The notes: generated from the sequence alone by a model not told the origin. DNA of 64,000 nucleotides from Ruminococcus sp. (GCA_024403995.1 JAKSQT010000003.1:1-64000), one strand, 5' to 3'; positions 1 through 8,881 are shown, counted from the stretch's first letter. A program made the numbers and translations.

Positions 1-53
1 CTGACGAAAAATCTGACTGCGTTTCTGCCGCACAATCTTTGTGCGGTGTTGCC
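1..53. repeat. Family A palindromic element, right end (cut by window edge)
   Basis: The window opens inside an intergenic element whose right terminus, CTTTGTGCGGTGTTGCC at 37-53, is the exact reverse complement of the left terminus of the copy at 3981. The body (ctgacgaaaaatctgactgc) matches the copies at 3981-4128 and 15303-15474. No ORF is carried, so it is a non-autonomous palindromic (MITE-like) element. Confidence 0.75.
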
Positions 54-83
54 TTGAATATACTGTTGACTGACAGCTATAAT
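54..83 (+). promoter_or_regulatory. Candidate sigma-A promoter for paaK
   Basis: TTGAAT at 54-59 and TATAAT at 78-83 are separated by 18 bases and lie directly after the family A element, 45 bases upstream of the paaK start codon. The -10 is perfect and the -35 is weaker. Confidence 0.5.
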
Positions 84-128
84 ACCTGAAAAAAGGATAT
101 TTTAAAATAAAAAGGAGAATGACGTCCA

Positions 129-1436
129 ATGGAAAGATATTGGAACGAGGAAATTGAATGTGCGTCCCGTGAGGAGATGAAAAAGCTTCAGGACGAACGT
201 CTTGTGGCTCAGGTAAAGCACGTTTATGACAACGTGGAGTATTACCGCAGACTTATGGACGAAAAAGGCGTAAAACCCGAAGATATAAAGGGTACAGAAG
301 ATCTCTGCAAACTGCCTTTTATCTCAAAGGCTGATCTGCGTGAGGCTTATCCTTTCGGACTTCTTGCAAAGCCGCTGAAAGAATGCGTGAGAATCCATTC
401 AACAAGCGGTACTACCGGCAAGAGAGTCGTTGCATTCTATACTCAGCATGACATTGATATATGGGAAGAATGCGTTGCAAGAGCTATTACTGCCGCAGGC
501 GGTACTGACGACGATATCTGTCAGGTATGCTACGGCTTCGGTCTGTTTACAGGCGGTGCAGGTCTTAACGGCGGCTCACATAAGGCAGGCTGTCTCACAC
601 TTCCTATGTCGAGCGGAAATACCGAAAGACAGATACAGTTCATGCGTGACCTCGGTTCAACTATTCTCTGCTGTACACCGTCATATGCCGCATATCTCGG
701 CGAGACTCTCCATGAGATGGGACTGTCTCCTGATGATACAAAGCTCAGAATAGGCATTTTCGGTGCAGAGCCGTGGACGGAGGAAATGCGCCGTTCTATT
801 GAGAAATCTCTCGGAATCAAGGCTTACGATATCTACGGTCTTACTGAAATAAGCGGTCCGGGTGTTGCATTTGAGTGCTCGGAACAGTCAGGTATGCATA
901 TCAATGAGGATAACTTCATTGCAGAAATTATCGACCCCGAAACAGGCGAGGTTCTCCCTGACGATACTGTCGGTGAACTCGTTTTCACAAGCATCACCAA
1001 GGAGGCATTCCCGCTTCTCAGATACAGGACCCGTGATCTTTGCGTTCTTACACGCAAAAAGTGCTCATGCGGACGTACTTTCGTCAAGATGGCAAAGCCT
1101 ATGGGCAGAAGCGATGACATGATGATAATTCGTGGCGTTAACGTTTTCCCGAGTCAGATAGAAACTGTTCTCATCGAAAACGGCTATTCTCCGAACTATA
1201 TCATTGAGGTTGACAGACTTAACAATACTGATACCCTTGATATCAGCGTCGAAATGAGAGCAGACCAGTTCTCGGATAAGGTAAAGGATATGCAGATGCA
1301 GGAAAGAGAACTTGCAAATGCTATCAAGACTATGCTTGGCATAAATCCGAAGGTACATCTTGTATCGCCTAAGTCTATCGCAAGAAGTGAGGGCAAGGCT
1401 GTAAGAGTTATCGACAAGCGCAAGCTTCACGACTGA
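129..1436 (+). CDS. paaK: Phenylacetate-CoA ligase family enzyme
   Basis: This is a 435-residue cytosolic AMP-forming acyl-CoA ligase, the usual PaaK length. It would activate phenylacetate or another aryl acid with ATP and CoA. The nucleotide P-loop is seen at residues 91-98 (S-T-S-G-T-T-G-K), the YGLTE adenylate motif at 236-240, and a conserved C-terminal lid domain follows. A ribosome binding site (AAGGAG) lies about 10 bases before the ATG. It is followed after 33 bases by a tandem-ACT protein. In Clostridia this pair commonly sits with indolepyruvate:ferredoxin oxidoreductase genes, which would be off the left edge; that is inference. The substrate is not proven by sequence. Confidence 0.9.
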   Translation: MERYWNEEIECASREEMKKLQDERLVAQVKHVYDNVEYYRRLMDEKGVKPEDIKGTEDLCKLPFISKADLREAYPFGLLAKPLKECVRIHSTSGTTGKRVVAFYTQHDIDIWEECVARAITAAGGTDDDICQVCYGFGLFTGGAGLNGGSHKAGCLTLPMSSGNTERQIQFMRDLGSTILCCTPSYAAYLGETLHEMGLSPDDTKLRIGIFGAEPWTEEMRRSIEKSLGIKAYDIYGLTEISGPGVAFECSEQSGMHINEDNFIAEIIDPETGEVLPDDTVGELVFTSITKEAFPLLRYRTRDLCVLTRKKCSCGRTFVKMAKPMGRSDDMMIIRGVNVFPSQIETVLIENGYSPNYIIEVDRLNNTDTLDISVEMRADQFSDKVKDMQMQERELANAIKTMLGINPKVHLVSPKSIARSEGKAVRVIDKRKLHD

Positions 1437-1469
1437 TAAATTTTAATACACAAATAAGGGAGGAATACT

Positions 1470-1904
1470 ATGTCAGACGTTAGACAAATTTCAGTTTTTG
1501 TAGAAAATAAACCCAATATGCTTGCACCGGCAATGAAATTGCTGAAAAAGAGCAAAATAAACATCAGAGCTATGGCCATCGCAGATACTAAGGATTTCGG
1601 CATTCTGCGTTTGATAGTCAACGACACCGATAAGACCGTTGAAATTCTCAGAGAAGCCTCCTATGCAGTGGCTGTTACGGATATCGTCGCAATTTCTATC
1701 CCCGATACCCCCGGTCAGCTCAGCCGTGTTCTTGATGTTCTCGGCGACAGCGGCGTTAATCTTGAATATCTCTATGCCTTCATTGGCAGAACAGATAAGT
1801 CTGTTTCATTCGTGCTCAGAGTGGACGACAATGAAAATGCCTCAAATGCGCTTAATGACGCAGGTATCATTCAGCTTACAGAAAATGACATTGAAAAAAT
1901 GTGA
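1470..1904 (+). CDS. Tandem ACT-domain protein
   Basis: The 144-residue protein consists of two ACT folds in tandem, roughly residues 1-68 and 72-144. Each has the beta-alpha-beta pattern with small ligand-binding turns (N-K-P-N-M in the first, D-T-P-G-Q in the second). ACT domains bind amino acids and regulate metabolic enzymes; there is no catalytic domain here, so it is probably an amino acid sensor or partner. It follows paaK closely and has its own GGGAGG ribosome binding site. The co-location suggests a link to aromatic amino acid or aryl-acid metabolism; the ligand is not visible from the sequence. Confidence 0.85.
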   Translation: MSDVRQISVFVENKPNMLAPAMKLLKKSKINIRAMAIADTKDFGILRLIVNDTDKTVEILREASYAVAVTDIVAISIPDTPGQLSRVLDVLGDSGVNLEYLYAFIGRTDKSVSFVLRVDDNENASNALNDAGIIQLTENDIEKM

Positions 1905-1921
1905 GTTTTTATCAAAAATAC

Positions 1922-1950
1922 TTGACAAATTAGTCGTCAGATTGTATAAT
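1922..1950 (+). promoter_or_regulatory. Consensus sigma-A promoter
   Basis: TTGACA (1922-1927), a 17-base spacer and TATAAT (1945-1950) form a perfect housekeeping promoter 49 bases upstream of the zinc-ribbon gene, so that gene is transcribed separately from paaK-ACT. Confidence 0.85.
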
Positions 1951-1998
1951 AAAATATAGCTGAAAGCGAGAAATTTATTTATAATAGGAGTGATTGAT

Positions 1999-2433
1999 AT
2001 GAGTCTTCTCGAGACACTCGGCAACGTCAGCAGAGGCGCATCCGATAAAGCTAAAAATATTTCAGAGGCTAATAACCTTAAAAGAAAAATATTATATGAG
2101 GAAGAAAGAATTGTTGAGATATTCACTGATATCGGCAAAAAATACTACAAAACACAGAACGAGGACACAGAAGGTCTGAAGGCTCTCTGCGATGATATCG
2201 ATACAAGACGCAGAAGAATCAAGAAAATGAGATTTGAGCTTAACGGTATCAGAGGCTACAAGATATGCCCGAAGTGCGATGCAGAGGTCAACGAGCGTTT
2301 CCAGTTCTGCGGAAGATGCGGCGCAAGACTTCCGGATATGGAGGACGAGGACTTTATGTCGCTTGAATCCGGTGATTATTATACCGAAAGCAGCAATAAT
2401 GTTTTTAACGCTGATTCAAACAAGAATTATTAA
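1999..2433 (+). CDS. Zinc-ribbon protein with N-terminal coiled coil
   Basis: The 144-residue protein has a charged helical N-terminal half (about residues 15-85, likely coiled coil), then a Cys4 zinc ribbon (C-P-K-C ... C-G-R-C, about residues 90-112) and an acidic, Ser/Asn-rich tail. No signal peptide or membrane segment is present. The ATG at 1999 is preferred over an in-frame GTG at 1990 because AGGAG lies 8 bases before the ATG and would overlap the GTG. Proteins of this type are common in Ruminococcaceae but have no assigned role. Confidence 0.75.
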   Translation: MSLLETLGNVSRGASDKAKNISEANNLKRKILYEEERIVEIFTDIGKKYYKTQNEDTEGLKALCDDIDTRRRRIKKMRFELNGIRGYKICPKCDAEVNERFQFCGRCGARLPDMEDEDFMSLESGDYYTESSNNVFNADSNKNY

Positions 2434-2593
2434 GAACTTGTTCGCATAGGAGTTTGAGGTGACTTTTCGGCAAATTTTATTGCTGACTGCGTTAAAATCA
2501 CTTGAAATGCGAAAGTATTTCTGCATGATTTTGCCTTGTCACCAACAAAATTATGCTAAAAAATTCACTCCCATTCTCTATGCGAACAAATTC
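2434..2593. repeat. Family B palindromic element
   Basis: The element begins at the base after the stop codon of the zinc-ribbon gene. Its left end (gaacttgttcgcatagga) is complementary to its right end (ctatgcgaacaaattc, ending 2593). A second, half-length copy lies at 41133-41236. The interior carries the shared core (aaatgcgaaagtattt, 2505-2520) also seen in families A and C. Confidence 0.8.
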
Positions 2594-2602
2594 TAATTCC
2601 GT

Positions 2603-2640
2603 AAACGGGCTGTTATAATCAGAACAGCCCGTTTCTTTTT
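2603..2640 (+). terminator. Intrinsic terminator, directly upstream of the lipase start
   Basis: AAACGGGCTGTT (2603-2614) pairs with AACAGCCCGTTT (2623-2634) and is followed by CTTTTT. It ends only one base before the GGAGG that serves the next gene, so it can act both as terminator of the upstream unit and as an attenuator of the lipase gene. Confidence 0.85.
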
Positions 2641-2651
2641 GGAGGATATTT

Positions 2652-3980
2652 ATGAAAAAATCATTCGTTCTGCCTGAGATAATTCTACTTGCCATGTTTG
2701 CGGCAATTATTACACTTTGGGTGGAAGTTCCGTGCGGCACAGCGATAAAAGTGCTGTGTACAATAGTGCTTTTCATTGCATATAACGTCATTCTTTTCCG
2801 CAGAGGCAATAAGAACGCTCTTAATTCCCATCTGAGACGTATGAGGCGTGGCGCTGACATGATACTGATAAGCGGCTTTGCGGCTGTTATCGAGATAATT
2901 GCTGTCATAGTCTGGATAGTGAAGTCAGATGCCGCATTATGGGCAAAAATCGTTTCACCGATAGTTTCTGTGATATTTCTCGGAATTGCGGTATTCATGG
3001 GCATACTAAAAATAAGTCTCAACGCAAAACAGGTAAAAATTTCAGATTATATACTCATGCTGATGTTCTGGTGGGTGCCTGTCGTCAACATCTTCCTGAT
3101 ACGCAAATTCTATAAGACCGCAAGGCGTGAATATATCGTAGAATCAGACAAAATCGAACTTGACAATGCCCGTGCTGAAAATGAGATATGCAAAACAAAA
3201 TACCCGATACTCCTCGTTCACGGCATTTTCTTCCGTGACTGGCAGCTTGTGAACTACTGGGGCAGAATCCCAGCGATTCTCATAAAGAACGGCGCATCTG
3301 TGTACTACGGCAAACAGCAGTCGTCGCTTGCAGTTGCTAAGAGCGCCGAGGAGCTGAAACAGACAATTCTCAATGTGCTGAAAGAAACAGGCGCAGAAAA
3401 GGTCAACATCATCGCTCACTCAAAGGGCGGTCTGGACTCACGCTATGCGATAAGCTGCCTTGGCATGGATAAGTATGTTGCTACGCTTACGACTATAAAT
3501 ACTCCTCACGAAGGCTGTGATATGGTAGATTTCCTTCTTGAAAAGCTGCCTGACAGACTGAAAAAGTTCATTGAAAAGCGCTATAACTCGATTTTCTCAA
3601 AGCTTGGCGATACTGCTCCCGACTTTATGGCAGGCGTTATCGACCTCAGTGCAAAAACAAGAAAACGTGATAATCCTCTGATGGCTGACTCACCGGATGT
3701 AGTCTACAGAAGCTATATGTCAACCATGAGCAGTGCGGGTTCAGCCGGTTTCCCGCTGAATATCGGCTATATGCTCATCAAGAAGCTGAACGGCGATAAT
3801 GACGGTCTTGTGTGGATCGAGTCGGCTAAACACGGCGAGTTCTATAATTTCACCACAAAGCAGAAGCGTGGTATCAGCCACGGTGATGTTATTGACCTGA
3901 TGCGTGAAAATATCGAGGGATTTGACGTGCGTGAGGTTTATGTGGATATTGTCAGCAATCTGAAAAAATGCGGATATTAA
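2652..3980 (+). CDS. Membrane-anchored alpha/beta hydrolase (lipase-like)
   Basis: The 442-residue protein has a hydrophobic N-terminal third with about five predicted membrane segments (residues 5-150), then an alpha/beta hydrolase domain. The domain opens with an ILLVHG-type strand (residues 179-184) and has a nucleophile elbow A-H-S-K-G with Ser257, a variant of G-x-S-x-G. The best family match is triacylglycerol lipase/PGAP1-like esterases, which act on acyl esters; the substrate is unknown. GGAGG sits 6 bases before the ATG and immediately after a strong terminator. No promoter can fit between terminator and gene, so expression needs readthrough. Family B and family A elements flank the gene on either side. 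Confidence 0.75.
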   Translation: MKKSFVLPEIILLAMFAAIITLWVEVPCGTAIKVLCTIVLFIAYNVILFRRGNKNALNSHLRRMRRGADMILISGFAAVIEIIAVIVWIVKSDAALWAKIVSPIVSVIFLGIAVFMGILKISLNAKQVKISDYILMLMFWWVPVVNIFLIRKFYKTARREYIVESDKIELDNARAENEICKTKYPILLVHGIFFRDWQLVNYWGRIPAILIKNGASVYYGKQQSSLAVAKSAEELKQTILNVLKETGAEKVNIIAHSKGGLDSRYAISCLGMDKYVATLTTINTPHEGCDMVDFLLEKLPDRLKKFIEKRYNSIFSKLGDTAPDFMAGVIDLSAKTRKRDNPLMADSPDVVYRSYMSTMSSAGSAGFPLNIGYMLIKKLNGDNDGLVWIESAKHGEFYNFTTKQKRGISHGDVIDLMRENIEGFDVREVYVDIVSNLKKCGY

Positions 3981-4128
3981 GGCAACACCGCACAAAGCAC
4001 GTCTGACGACTTTGTACGTCATAAACTTGTATCTTTTCCGTCATCTTGCACAGAAATTCTTTGCCATACGACAGTATGCCTGCAAAATTTCTGTACAATC
4101 TGACGAAAAATCTAACTGCGTTTCTGCC
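3981..4128. repeat. Family A palindromic element, right end degraded
   Basis: The element starts at the base after the lipase stop codon with GGCAACACCGCACAAAG, the same terminus as in the copies at 1-53 and 15303. The right terminal repeat is lost after tttctgcc (4121-4128). Short apparent ORFs across it are artefacts of the repeat. Confidence 0.8.
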
Positions 4129-4169
4129 TTAAAGCGTTTATTAGTTGAAGTGATGATGACATTACTGTT

Positions 4170-4562
4170 TCATTCAATCCCATGCTGTCTGAACATTCTC
4201 CTAAGCAGCTTGCAGATATAGTAGACGGGCACACAGAGAATGAACCACAGACAGGAGAACGGCAGACATATCTGACCAAGAAAATTCAGCGGCATATCGG
4301 AGTAATCCCAGACCTGCCAGTGCATAATAGTGTTGTCGAATATCCCGACGGCAAGCTCAAGTGCAGTGATGAGGAGTGCTCCGATAAAACAGCTTTTCAG
4401 AAGTGTCATTCCGTCACGGCGGTTCACTTCGTAAAGTACGGAGAGGACAATACCGCCTGTAATACCCATTGTCCAGTGAGTATATCCACGGGAAACGATC
4501 TCGAAAAGACAATACAGAAAGTATCCCATGAGAAAAGAAATTATGCGCTGTGAAGTTTTCAT
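4170..4562 (-). CDS. Small four-helix membrane protein, putative ABC-type transporter permease-like
   Basis: The 130-residue protein has four hydrophobic helices separated by short charged loops and a basic C terminus. The pattern, including an E-L-x-x-G stretch in the third helix, resembles the CmpB-type putative ABC transporter permease family found in Firmicutes; function is unknown. I start it at the ATG at 4562, preceded by GAAGGAGG 6 bases away, not at an in-frame upstream ATG that lacks a ribosome binding site. It is divergent from malQ. Confidence 0.65.
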   Translation of the reverse strand: MKTSQRIISFLMGYFLYCLFEIVSRGYTHWTMGITGGIVLSVLYEVNRRDGMTLLKSCFIGALLITALELAVGIFDNTIMHWQVWDYSDMPLNFLGQICLPFSCLWFILCVPVYYICKLLRRMFRQHGIE

Positions 4563-4642
4563 AGCCGCCTCCTTCGGGTGATTAAAACAATTCAAGTTTA
4601 TTCTTAACACTATTCAATAAAATTATACAAGAGGTGATATTT

Positions 4643-6115
4643 ATGCGTAAAAGCTGCATACTGATGCACATTTCAAGTCTGCCGTCAGAATACGGCATAG
4701 GAAAAATGGGAAGACACGCTTTTGAATTTGTTAATTTCCTGCGAAAAAGCGAAACGAAATGCTGGCAGATTTTGCCGCTTTCTCCAACAAGCTATGGTGA
4801 TTCGCCATATCAGTCGTTTTCCGTTCATGCAGGAAATCCGTATTTCATCGACTTCGATATCCTTGAAGCTGACGGACTGCTTGAACATCACGAATTTGCA
4901 TCATATAAATGGGAAAATGATGCGGAAAAGGTGGATTACAGCATTATTTATACAAATTGTTATGAGGTCCTGCGAATTGCATTCAGCCGTTTCAAAGCCT
5001 CAAAATGTGCGGAATATAAGGCATTCTGCACTGAAAATAAAGCGTGGCTTGATGATTATGCCCTGTTTATGGCGCTGAAAGACAAAAATGAAGGAAAAGC
5101 GTGGTATGAATGGGATGAGGAGCTTGCAATGCATAAGGCAAAGGCTGTTTCTTCTGCAAAAAAAGAGTTGAAAAATGAAATTGCATTTTACAAATTCGTC
5201 CAGTATGAGTTCAGCCATCAATGGGCAGAACTGAAAAAATATGCCAATGACAACGGCGTTGAAATTATCGGAGATATCCCGATTTACTGCGCTTTGGACA
5301 GCGTTGAGGCTTGGACGATGCCTAAGCTTTTCCGGTTTGATAAGAAGCATATGCCGACGGCTGTGGCAGGCTGTCCTCCTGATGATTTTTCGCCGAAAGG
5401 TCAGCTATGGGGCAATCCGCTTTATGACTGGGAATATCACAAAAAGACCGGTTTCGAGTGGTGGATAGACCGAATTTACGCCGCTTCAAAGCTTTATGAC
5501 ATCGTGCGTATCGACCATTTCCGTGGCTTTGAAAGTTACTATGCAATTCCATACGGAAACGAGGATGCAACCGTGGGTGAGTGGGAGAAAGGCCCGAATT
5601 ACGAGCTTTTCAGGCTTGCTGAGGAGAAACTTGGCAGGTTGAATATCATTGCCGAGGACTTGGGATTTATCACGCCTGAAGTGCGTGAAATGCTCGATAA
5701 ATGCGGCTATCCTGGCATGAAAGTGCTCCAGTTCGGCTTCAGCGACGGCAAGAATGAGCATCTGCCGCATAATTTCACGACTGCGAACTGTTTCGCCTAC
5801 ACGGGCACTCACGATAACGAGACTCTCAATGGCTGGGTAAGCGTAATGGACAAAAACAGCCTGAAATTCGCCAAAAAATATCTTAATGTAAAGAAAAAAA
5901 GCGAGATACCGATGGCAGTTGTCCGTCAGGCGTGGGCAAGTGTGGCTATGGTTGCGGCTGCTCAGATACAGGATTTCCTCGACAGCCCCAAAAGCGACCG
6001 TATGAACACGCCGTCTACTCTCGGTAATAACTGGCAGTTTCGTACACAGGCAGAAGATTTTACCCCTGAACTTGCAAAGAAGATAAAGAAACTAAACAGA
6101 ATGTATAACAGATAA
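4643..6115 (+). CDS. malQ: 4-alpha-glucanotransferase (amylomaltase, GH77)
   Basis: The 490-residue cytosolic enzyme transfers alpha-1,4-glucan segments between maltodextrins and releases glucose, feeding glgP next door. GH77 landmarks are present in order: GDSPYQSFS near residue 52, the nucleophile Asp291 in R-I-D-H-F-R-G, the acid/base Glu338 in A-E-D-L-G and the third carboxylate Asp391 in T-H-D-N-E. The ATG at 4643 is preferred over the in-frame GTG at 4634 because AGAGG precedes it at normal spacing. It forms an operon with glgP (15-base gap). Confidence 0.95.
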   Translation: MRKSCILMHISSLPSEYGIGKMGRHAFEFVNFLRKSETKCWQILPLSPTSYGDSPYQSFSVHAGNPYFIDFDILEADGLLEHHEFASYKWENDAEKVDYSIIYTNCYEVLRIAFSRFKASKCAEYKAFCTENKAWLDDYALFMALKDKNEGKAWYEWDEELAMHKAKAVSSAKKELKNEIAFYKFVQYEFSHQWAELKKYANDNGVEIIGDIPIYCALDSVEAWTMPKLFRFDKKHMPTAVAGCPPDDFSPKGQLWGNPLYDWEYHKKTGFEWWIDRIYAASKLYDIVRIDHFRGFESYYAIPYGNEDATVGEWEKGPNYELFRLAEEKLGRLNIIAEDLGFITPEVREMLDKCGYPGMKVLQFGFSDGKNEHLPHNFTTANCFAYTGTHDNETLNGWVSVMDKNSLKFAKKYLNVKKKSEIPMAVVRQAWASVAMVAAAQIQDFLDSPKSDRMNTPSTLGNNWQFRTQAEDFTPELAKKIKKLNRMYNR

Positions 6116-6130
6116 TTAATGGAGTGAACT

Positions 6131-8473
6131 ATGGATAAGAACATTTTTAAAGAAAAATTCACAGGCAGACTTCCGAAAGACGTAAAATCAGCATCACCAC
6201 AGCAGATACACAACGCACTCGGCGATGCAATTATGGAGATGTACGCCGAAAAATGGGACAATTCCCGTAAAAAACATTTGTCGGGCAGACGTGCCGCATA
6301 TCTTTCAATGGAGTTTTTAGTCGGCCGTGCGGTCTACAATAATCTGCTGTGTCTCGGAATTTATGATGATGTGAACGAGGTTTTCGGCGAGCTTGGTCTT
6401 GATCTTGCCAACCTTGAGGTTATTGAAGATGCCGCACTCGGAAACGGCGGTCTGGGCAGACTTGCGGCTTGTTTCCTCGATTCTGCGGCAACTCTCGGAC
6501 TTCCTCTCGATGGCTATGGCATACGCTATAAGTTCGGACTTTTCCGCCAGACCATTGTTGACGGATTTCAGAAGGAGCACATTGACGACTGGACGAGATA
6601 TGGCGACTGTTGGTCAAAACGCTGTGAGGAGGAAAGCGTTTTTGTTGAATATAACGGACAGACTGTGAAGGCTGTGCCATACGATATGCCGATTTTTGGC
6701 TGTATGACGGAGAATATCGGCACTCTCAGGCTGTGGCAGGCTGAACCGCTTTGTGAATTTGACTTTGATTTGTTCAATCAGCAGAATTATCTTGAAGCCT
6801 CAAAGGAGAAAATCTACGCAGAGGATATTTCTCGTGTGCTTTATCCGAACGATGATACTGATGAAGGAAAGATGCTGAGAATTAAGCAGCAGTACTTCTT
6901 TAGTTGTGCATCACTGACGGACATTCTTCGTAAACATAAGGCTCGTTTTGGTACACTTGATAATCTTGCAGATTATATTTCTGTTCAGCTCAATGATACA
7001 CATCCTGTAATTTCGATACCTGAACTTATCCGTCAGCTTGTGGATAATGAAGGCTGTAACTTTAAAAAAGCGCTTGATACTGCTAAAAAAGTATTCAACT
7101 ATACAAATCATACTGTTATGCAGGAGGCTCTTGAAAAGTGGAACTGTGAACTTATAGAAAAAGTTCTGCCAAGAATTTACAGCATCATCGTTCAGATTAA
7201 TGAAGCGCTTATTGCTGAAATGTACGTGAATGACGTACAAAAAGATACTATCAGCAACGTAAAAATCATAAAGGACGGCATGGTCCATATGGCTGATATG
7301 GCTTGCTATGCCTCCGGTCACATAAACGGAGTTGCCGAGATTCACACGCAAATTCTGAAAGATTCTGTGCTTGCCGACTGGTATAGTCTGTGCCCTGACA
7401 AATTTCTCAACGAAACCAACGGCATCACTCAAAGAAGGTGGCTTGCGCTTTGCAACAGAGAGCTTTCGGCGCTTATCACTGAGCTTCTTGGCTCTGACAA
7501 GTGGGTGACCTACCTTGGAATGCTGAAACAGCTTGAAAAATATGCTGATGACGAGAAGATAATGCGTCGGTTTATTGATATAAAACAACAAAAAAAGGCA
7601 CAGCTTTCGCAGTTTATCAAGGCCAATGACGGCGTTGATGTCGATAGTTCGCAGATTTTCGATATCCAGATAAAGCGCCTTCACGAGTATAAGAGACAGC
7701 TTCTCAACGCATTCTCAATTCTGTGGATCTACTACGGTATCAAGGACGGCTCAATTACCGATTTTCCGCCAACTACGTTTATTTTTGCCGCAAAATCTGC
7801 CCCCGGATACCGCAGGGCTAAGGCTATAATCAAATATATCAACGAAATCGGACGAATCGTTTCCGAGGATGAGCAGACAAAAGATATACTGAAAGTTGTA
7901 TTTGTGCAGAACTACAATGTGTCAAGTGCTGAAAAACTTGTTGCCGCCGCCGATATTTCTGAGCAGATCTCTACTGCCGGTACAGAGGCAAGCGGCACCG
8001 GTAACATGAAACTTATGCTCAACGGTGCTGTAACTCTCGGCACTTACGACGGCGCAAATATCGAAATTGTTCAGGAGGCTGGCGAGGAAAACAACTACAT
8101 TTTTGGCGCAAAGGTCGAGGAACTTGCCGAAATTGTGCCTGAATATGACAGCCGTGAGAGATTTTCTGCTGTTCCGATGATCAAAAAGGTGGTTTCTTCG
8201 CTTATCGACGGCACAGTCTCAGACGGCGGCAGCGGCGATTTCCGTGAGCTTTATACCGCACTTCTCGACGGCGCAAGCTGGCATACTCCTGACCACTACT
8301 ATCTTATTGGCGATATTGAGGACTATGTTGAGAAAAAATTGCAGTGTCTCAGGGATTTCAGTGGAGACCGAATTGGTTTTGCGAAGAAACAATGGCTGAA
8401 TATGTGCAATGCAGGCAAATTCAGCTCAGATCGTACCATTGCTGACTATGCTGAAAATATCTGGAAGATATAA
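6131..8473 (+). CDS. glgP: Glycogen/maltodextrin phosphorylase (GT35)
   Basis: The 780-residue enzyme releases glucose 1-phosphate from alpha-1,4-glucans using phosphate. The pyridoxal-phosphate site E-A-S-G-T-G-N-M-K is clear, with Lys627 as the cofactor lysine. The N-terminal LSMEFLVGR stretch and the DAALGNGGLGR block are typical of the family. Length is close to the usual 790-840. GGAG precedes the ATG. It is translated from the malQ transcript and ends at a strong bidirectional terminator. Confidence 0.95.
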   Translation: MDKNIFKEKFTGRLPKDVKSASPQQIHNALGDAIMEMYAEKWDNSRKKHLSGRRAAYLSMEFLVGRAVYNNLLCLGIYDDVNEVFGELGLDLANLEVIEDAALGNGGLGRLAACFLDSAATLGLPLDGYGIRYKFGLFRQTIVDGFQKEHIDDWTRYGDCWSKRCEEESVFVEYNGQTVKAVPYDMPIFGCMTENIGTLRLWQAEPLCEFDFDLFNQQNYLEASKEKIYAEDISRVLYPNDDTDEGKMLRIKQQYFFSCASLTDILRKHKARFGTLDNLADYISVQLNDTHPVISIPELIRQLVDNEGCNFKKALDTAKKVFNYTNHTVMQEALEKWNCELIEKVLPRIYSIIVQINEALIAEMYVNDVQKDTISNVKIIKDGMVHMADMACYASGHINGVAEIHTQILKDSVLADWYSLCPDKFLNETNGITQRRWLALCNRELSALITELLGSDKWVTYLGMLKQLEKYADDEKIMRRFIDIKQQKKAQLSQFIKANDGVDVDSSQIFDIQIKRLHEYKRQLLNAFSILWIYYGIKDGSITDFPPTTFIFAAKSAPGYRRAKAIIKYINEIGRIVSEDEQTKDILKVVFVQNYNVSSAEKLVAAADISEQISTAGTEASGTGNMKLMLNGAVTLGTYDGANIEIVQEAGEENNYIFGAKVEELAEIVPEYDSRERFSAVPMIKKVVSSLIDGTVSDGGSGDFRELYTALLDGASWHTPDHYYLIGDIEDYVEKKLQCLRDFSGDRIGFAKKQWLNMCNAGKFSSDRTIADYAENIWKI

Positions 8474-8520
8474 ACAACAGACGGCAGACTAATGATACTC
8501 TTATTCAATTATTAATGAAT

Positions 8521-8560
8521 AACGGGCAAATCTTTCCAACGAAAGGTCTGCCCGTTTTTT
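8521..8560. terminator. Bidirectional intrinsic terminator between glgP and spoIIID
   Basis: AACGGGCA(A)ATCTTTC pairs with GAAAGGT(C)TGCCCGTT and is followed by a T run. It serves glgP on the + strand and the convergent spoIIID on the - strand. Confidence 0.88.
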
Positions 8561-8567
8561 GCGATGC

Positions 8568-8840
8568 TCAGAAATATCCTTGCTTCTTTGACGCAATTTC
8601 TATGTACTTCTTTTTTGTGGCAAGACCGCCACGAATATGCCTTTCCTGTTTGTTGATCTCAAGAATTTCCTTGACCTGAGCGTAAAGCGGCGGATTTTCG
8701 GTTTTTAGCCGTTCACTCACGTCCTTATGCACGGTACTTTTGCTGATACCGAATTTCTTTGCTGTTGAACGAACCGTTGCTTTGTTTTCAATGATGTACT
8801 GTCCCAGAATTATGGCACGTTTTTCGGGCAGTGTTTTCAA
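8568..8840 (-). CDS. spoIIID: Sporulation transcriptional regulator SpoIIID
   Basis: The 90-residue DNA-binding protein matches SpoIIID along its whole length. It has a helix-turn-helix around V-R-S-T-A-K-K-F-G-I-S-K-S-T-V-H-K-D (residues 23-40) and the conserved C-terminal R-H-I-R-G-G-x-A-T-K-K-K-Y. In sporulating Firmicutes it switches mother-cell genes. The best start is a TTG at 8840: GGAGG lies 7 bases upstream, whereas the ATG two codons earlier would abut the ribosome binding site. A sequence matching the sigma-E -10 consensus lies upstream (8872-8881). Confidence 0.9.
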   Translation of the reverse strand: MKTLPEKRAIILGQYIIENKATVRSTAKKFGISKSTVHKDVSERLKTENPPLYAQVKEILEINKQERHIRGGLATKKKYIEIASKKQGYF

Positions 8841-8871
8841 GATCATCCCTCCTTACTTTGTGCGGTTCGTT

Positions 8872-8881
8872 CAATTATATG
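8872..8881 (-). promoter_or_regulatory. Possible sigma-E-type -10 of spoIIID
   Basis: On the minus strand the sequence reads CATATAAT, fitting the B. subtilis sigma-E -10 pattern CATAyAnT; it also contains TATAAT. No convincing -35 for either sigma factor is seen, so the assignment is tentative. Confidence 0.3.

Noticed and set aside
6911..7684. 257-residue open frame on the minus strand
   Set aside because: It lies wholly inside glgP on the opposite strand, has no ribosome binding site or family resemblance, and the glgP frame is clearly the coding one.
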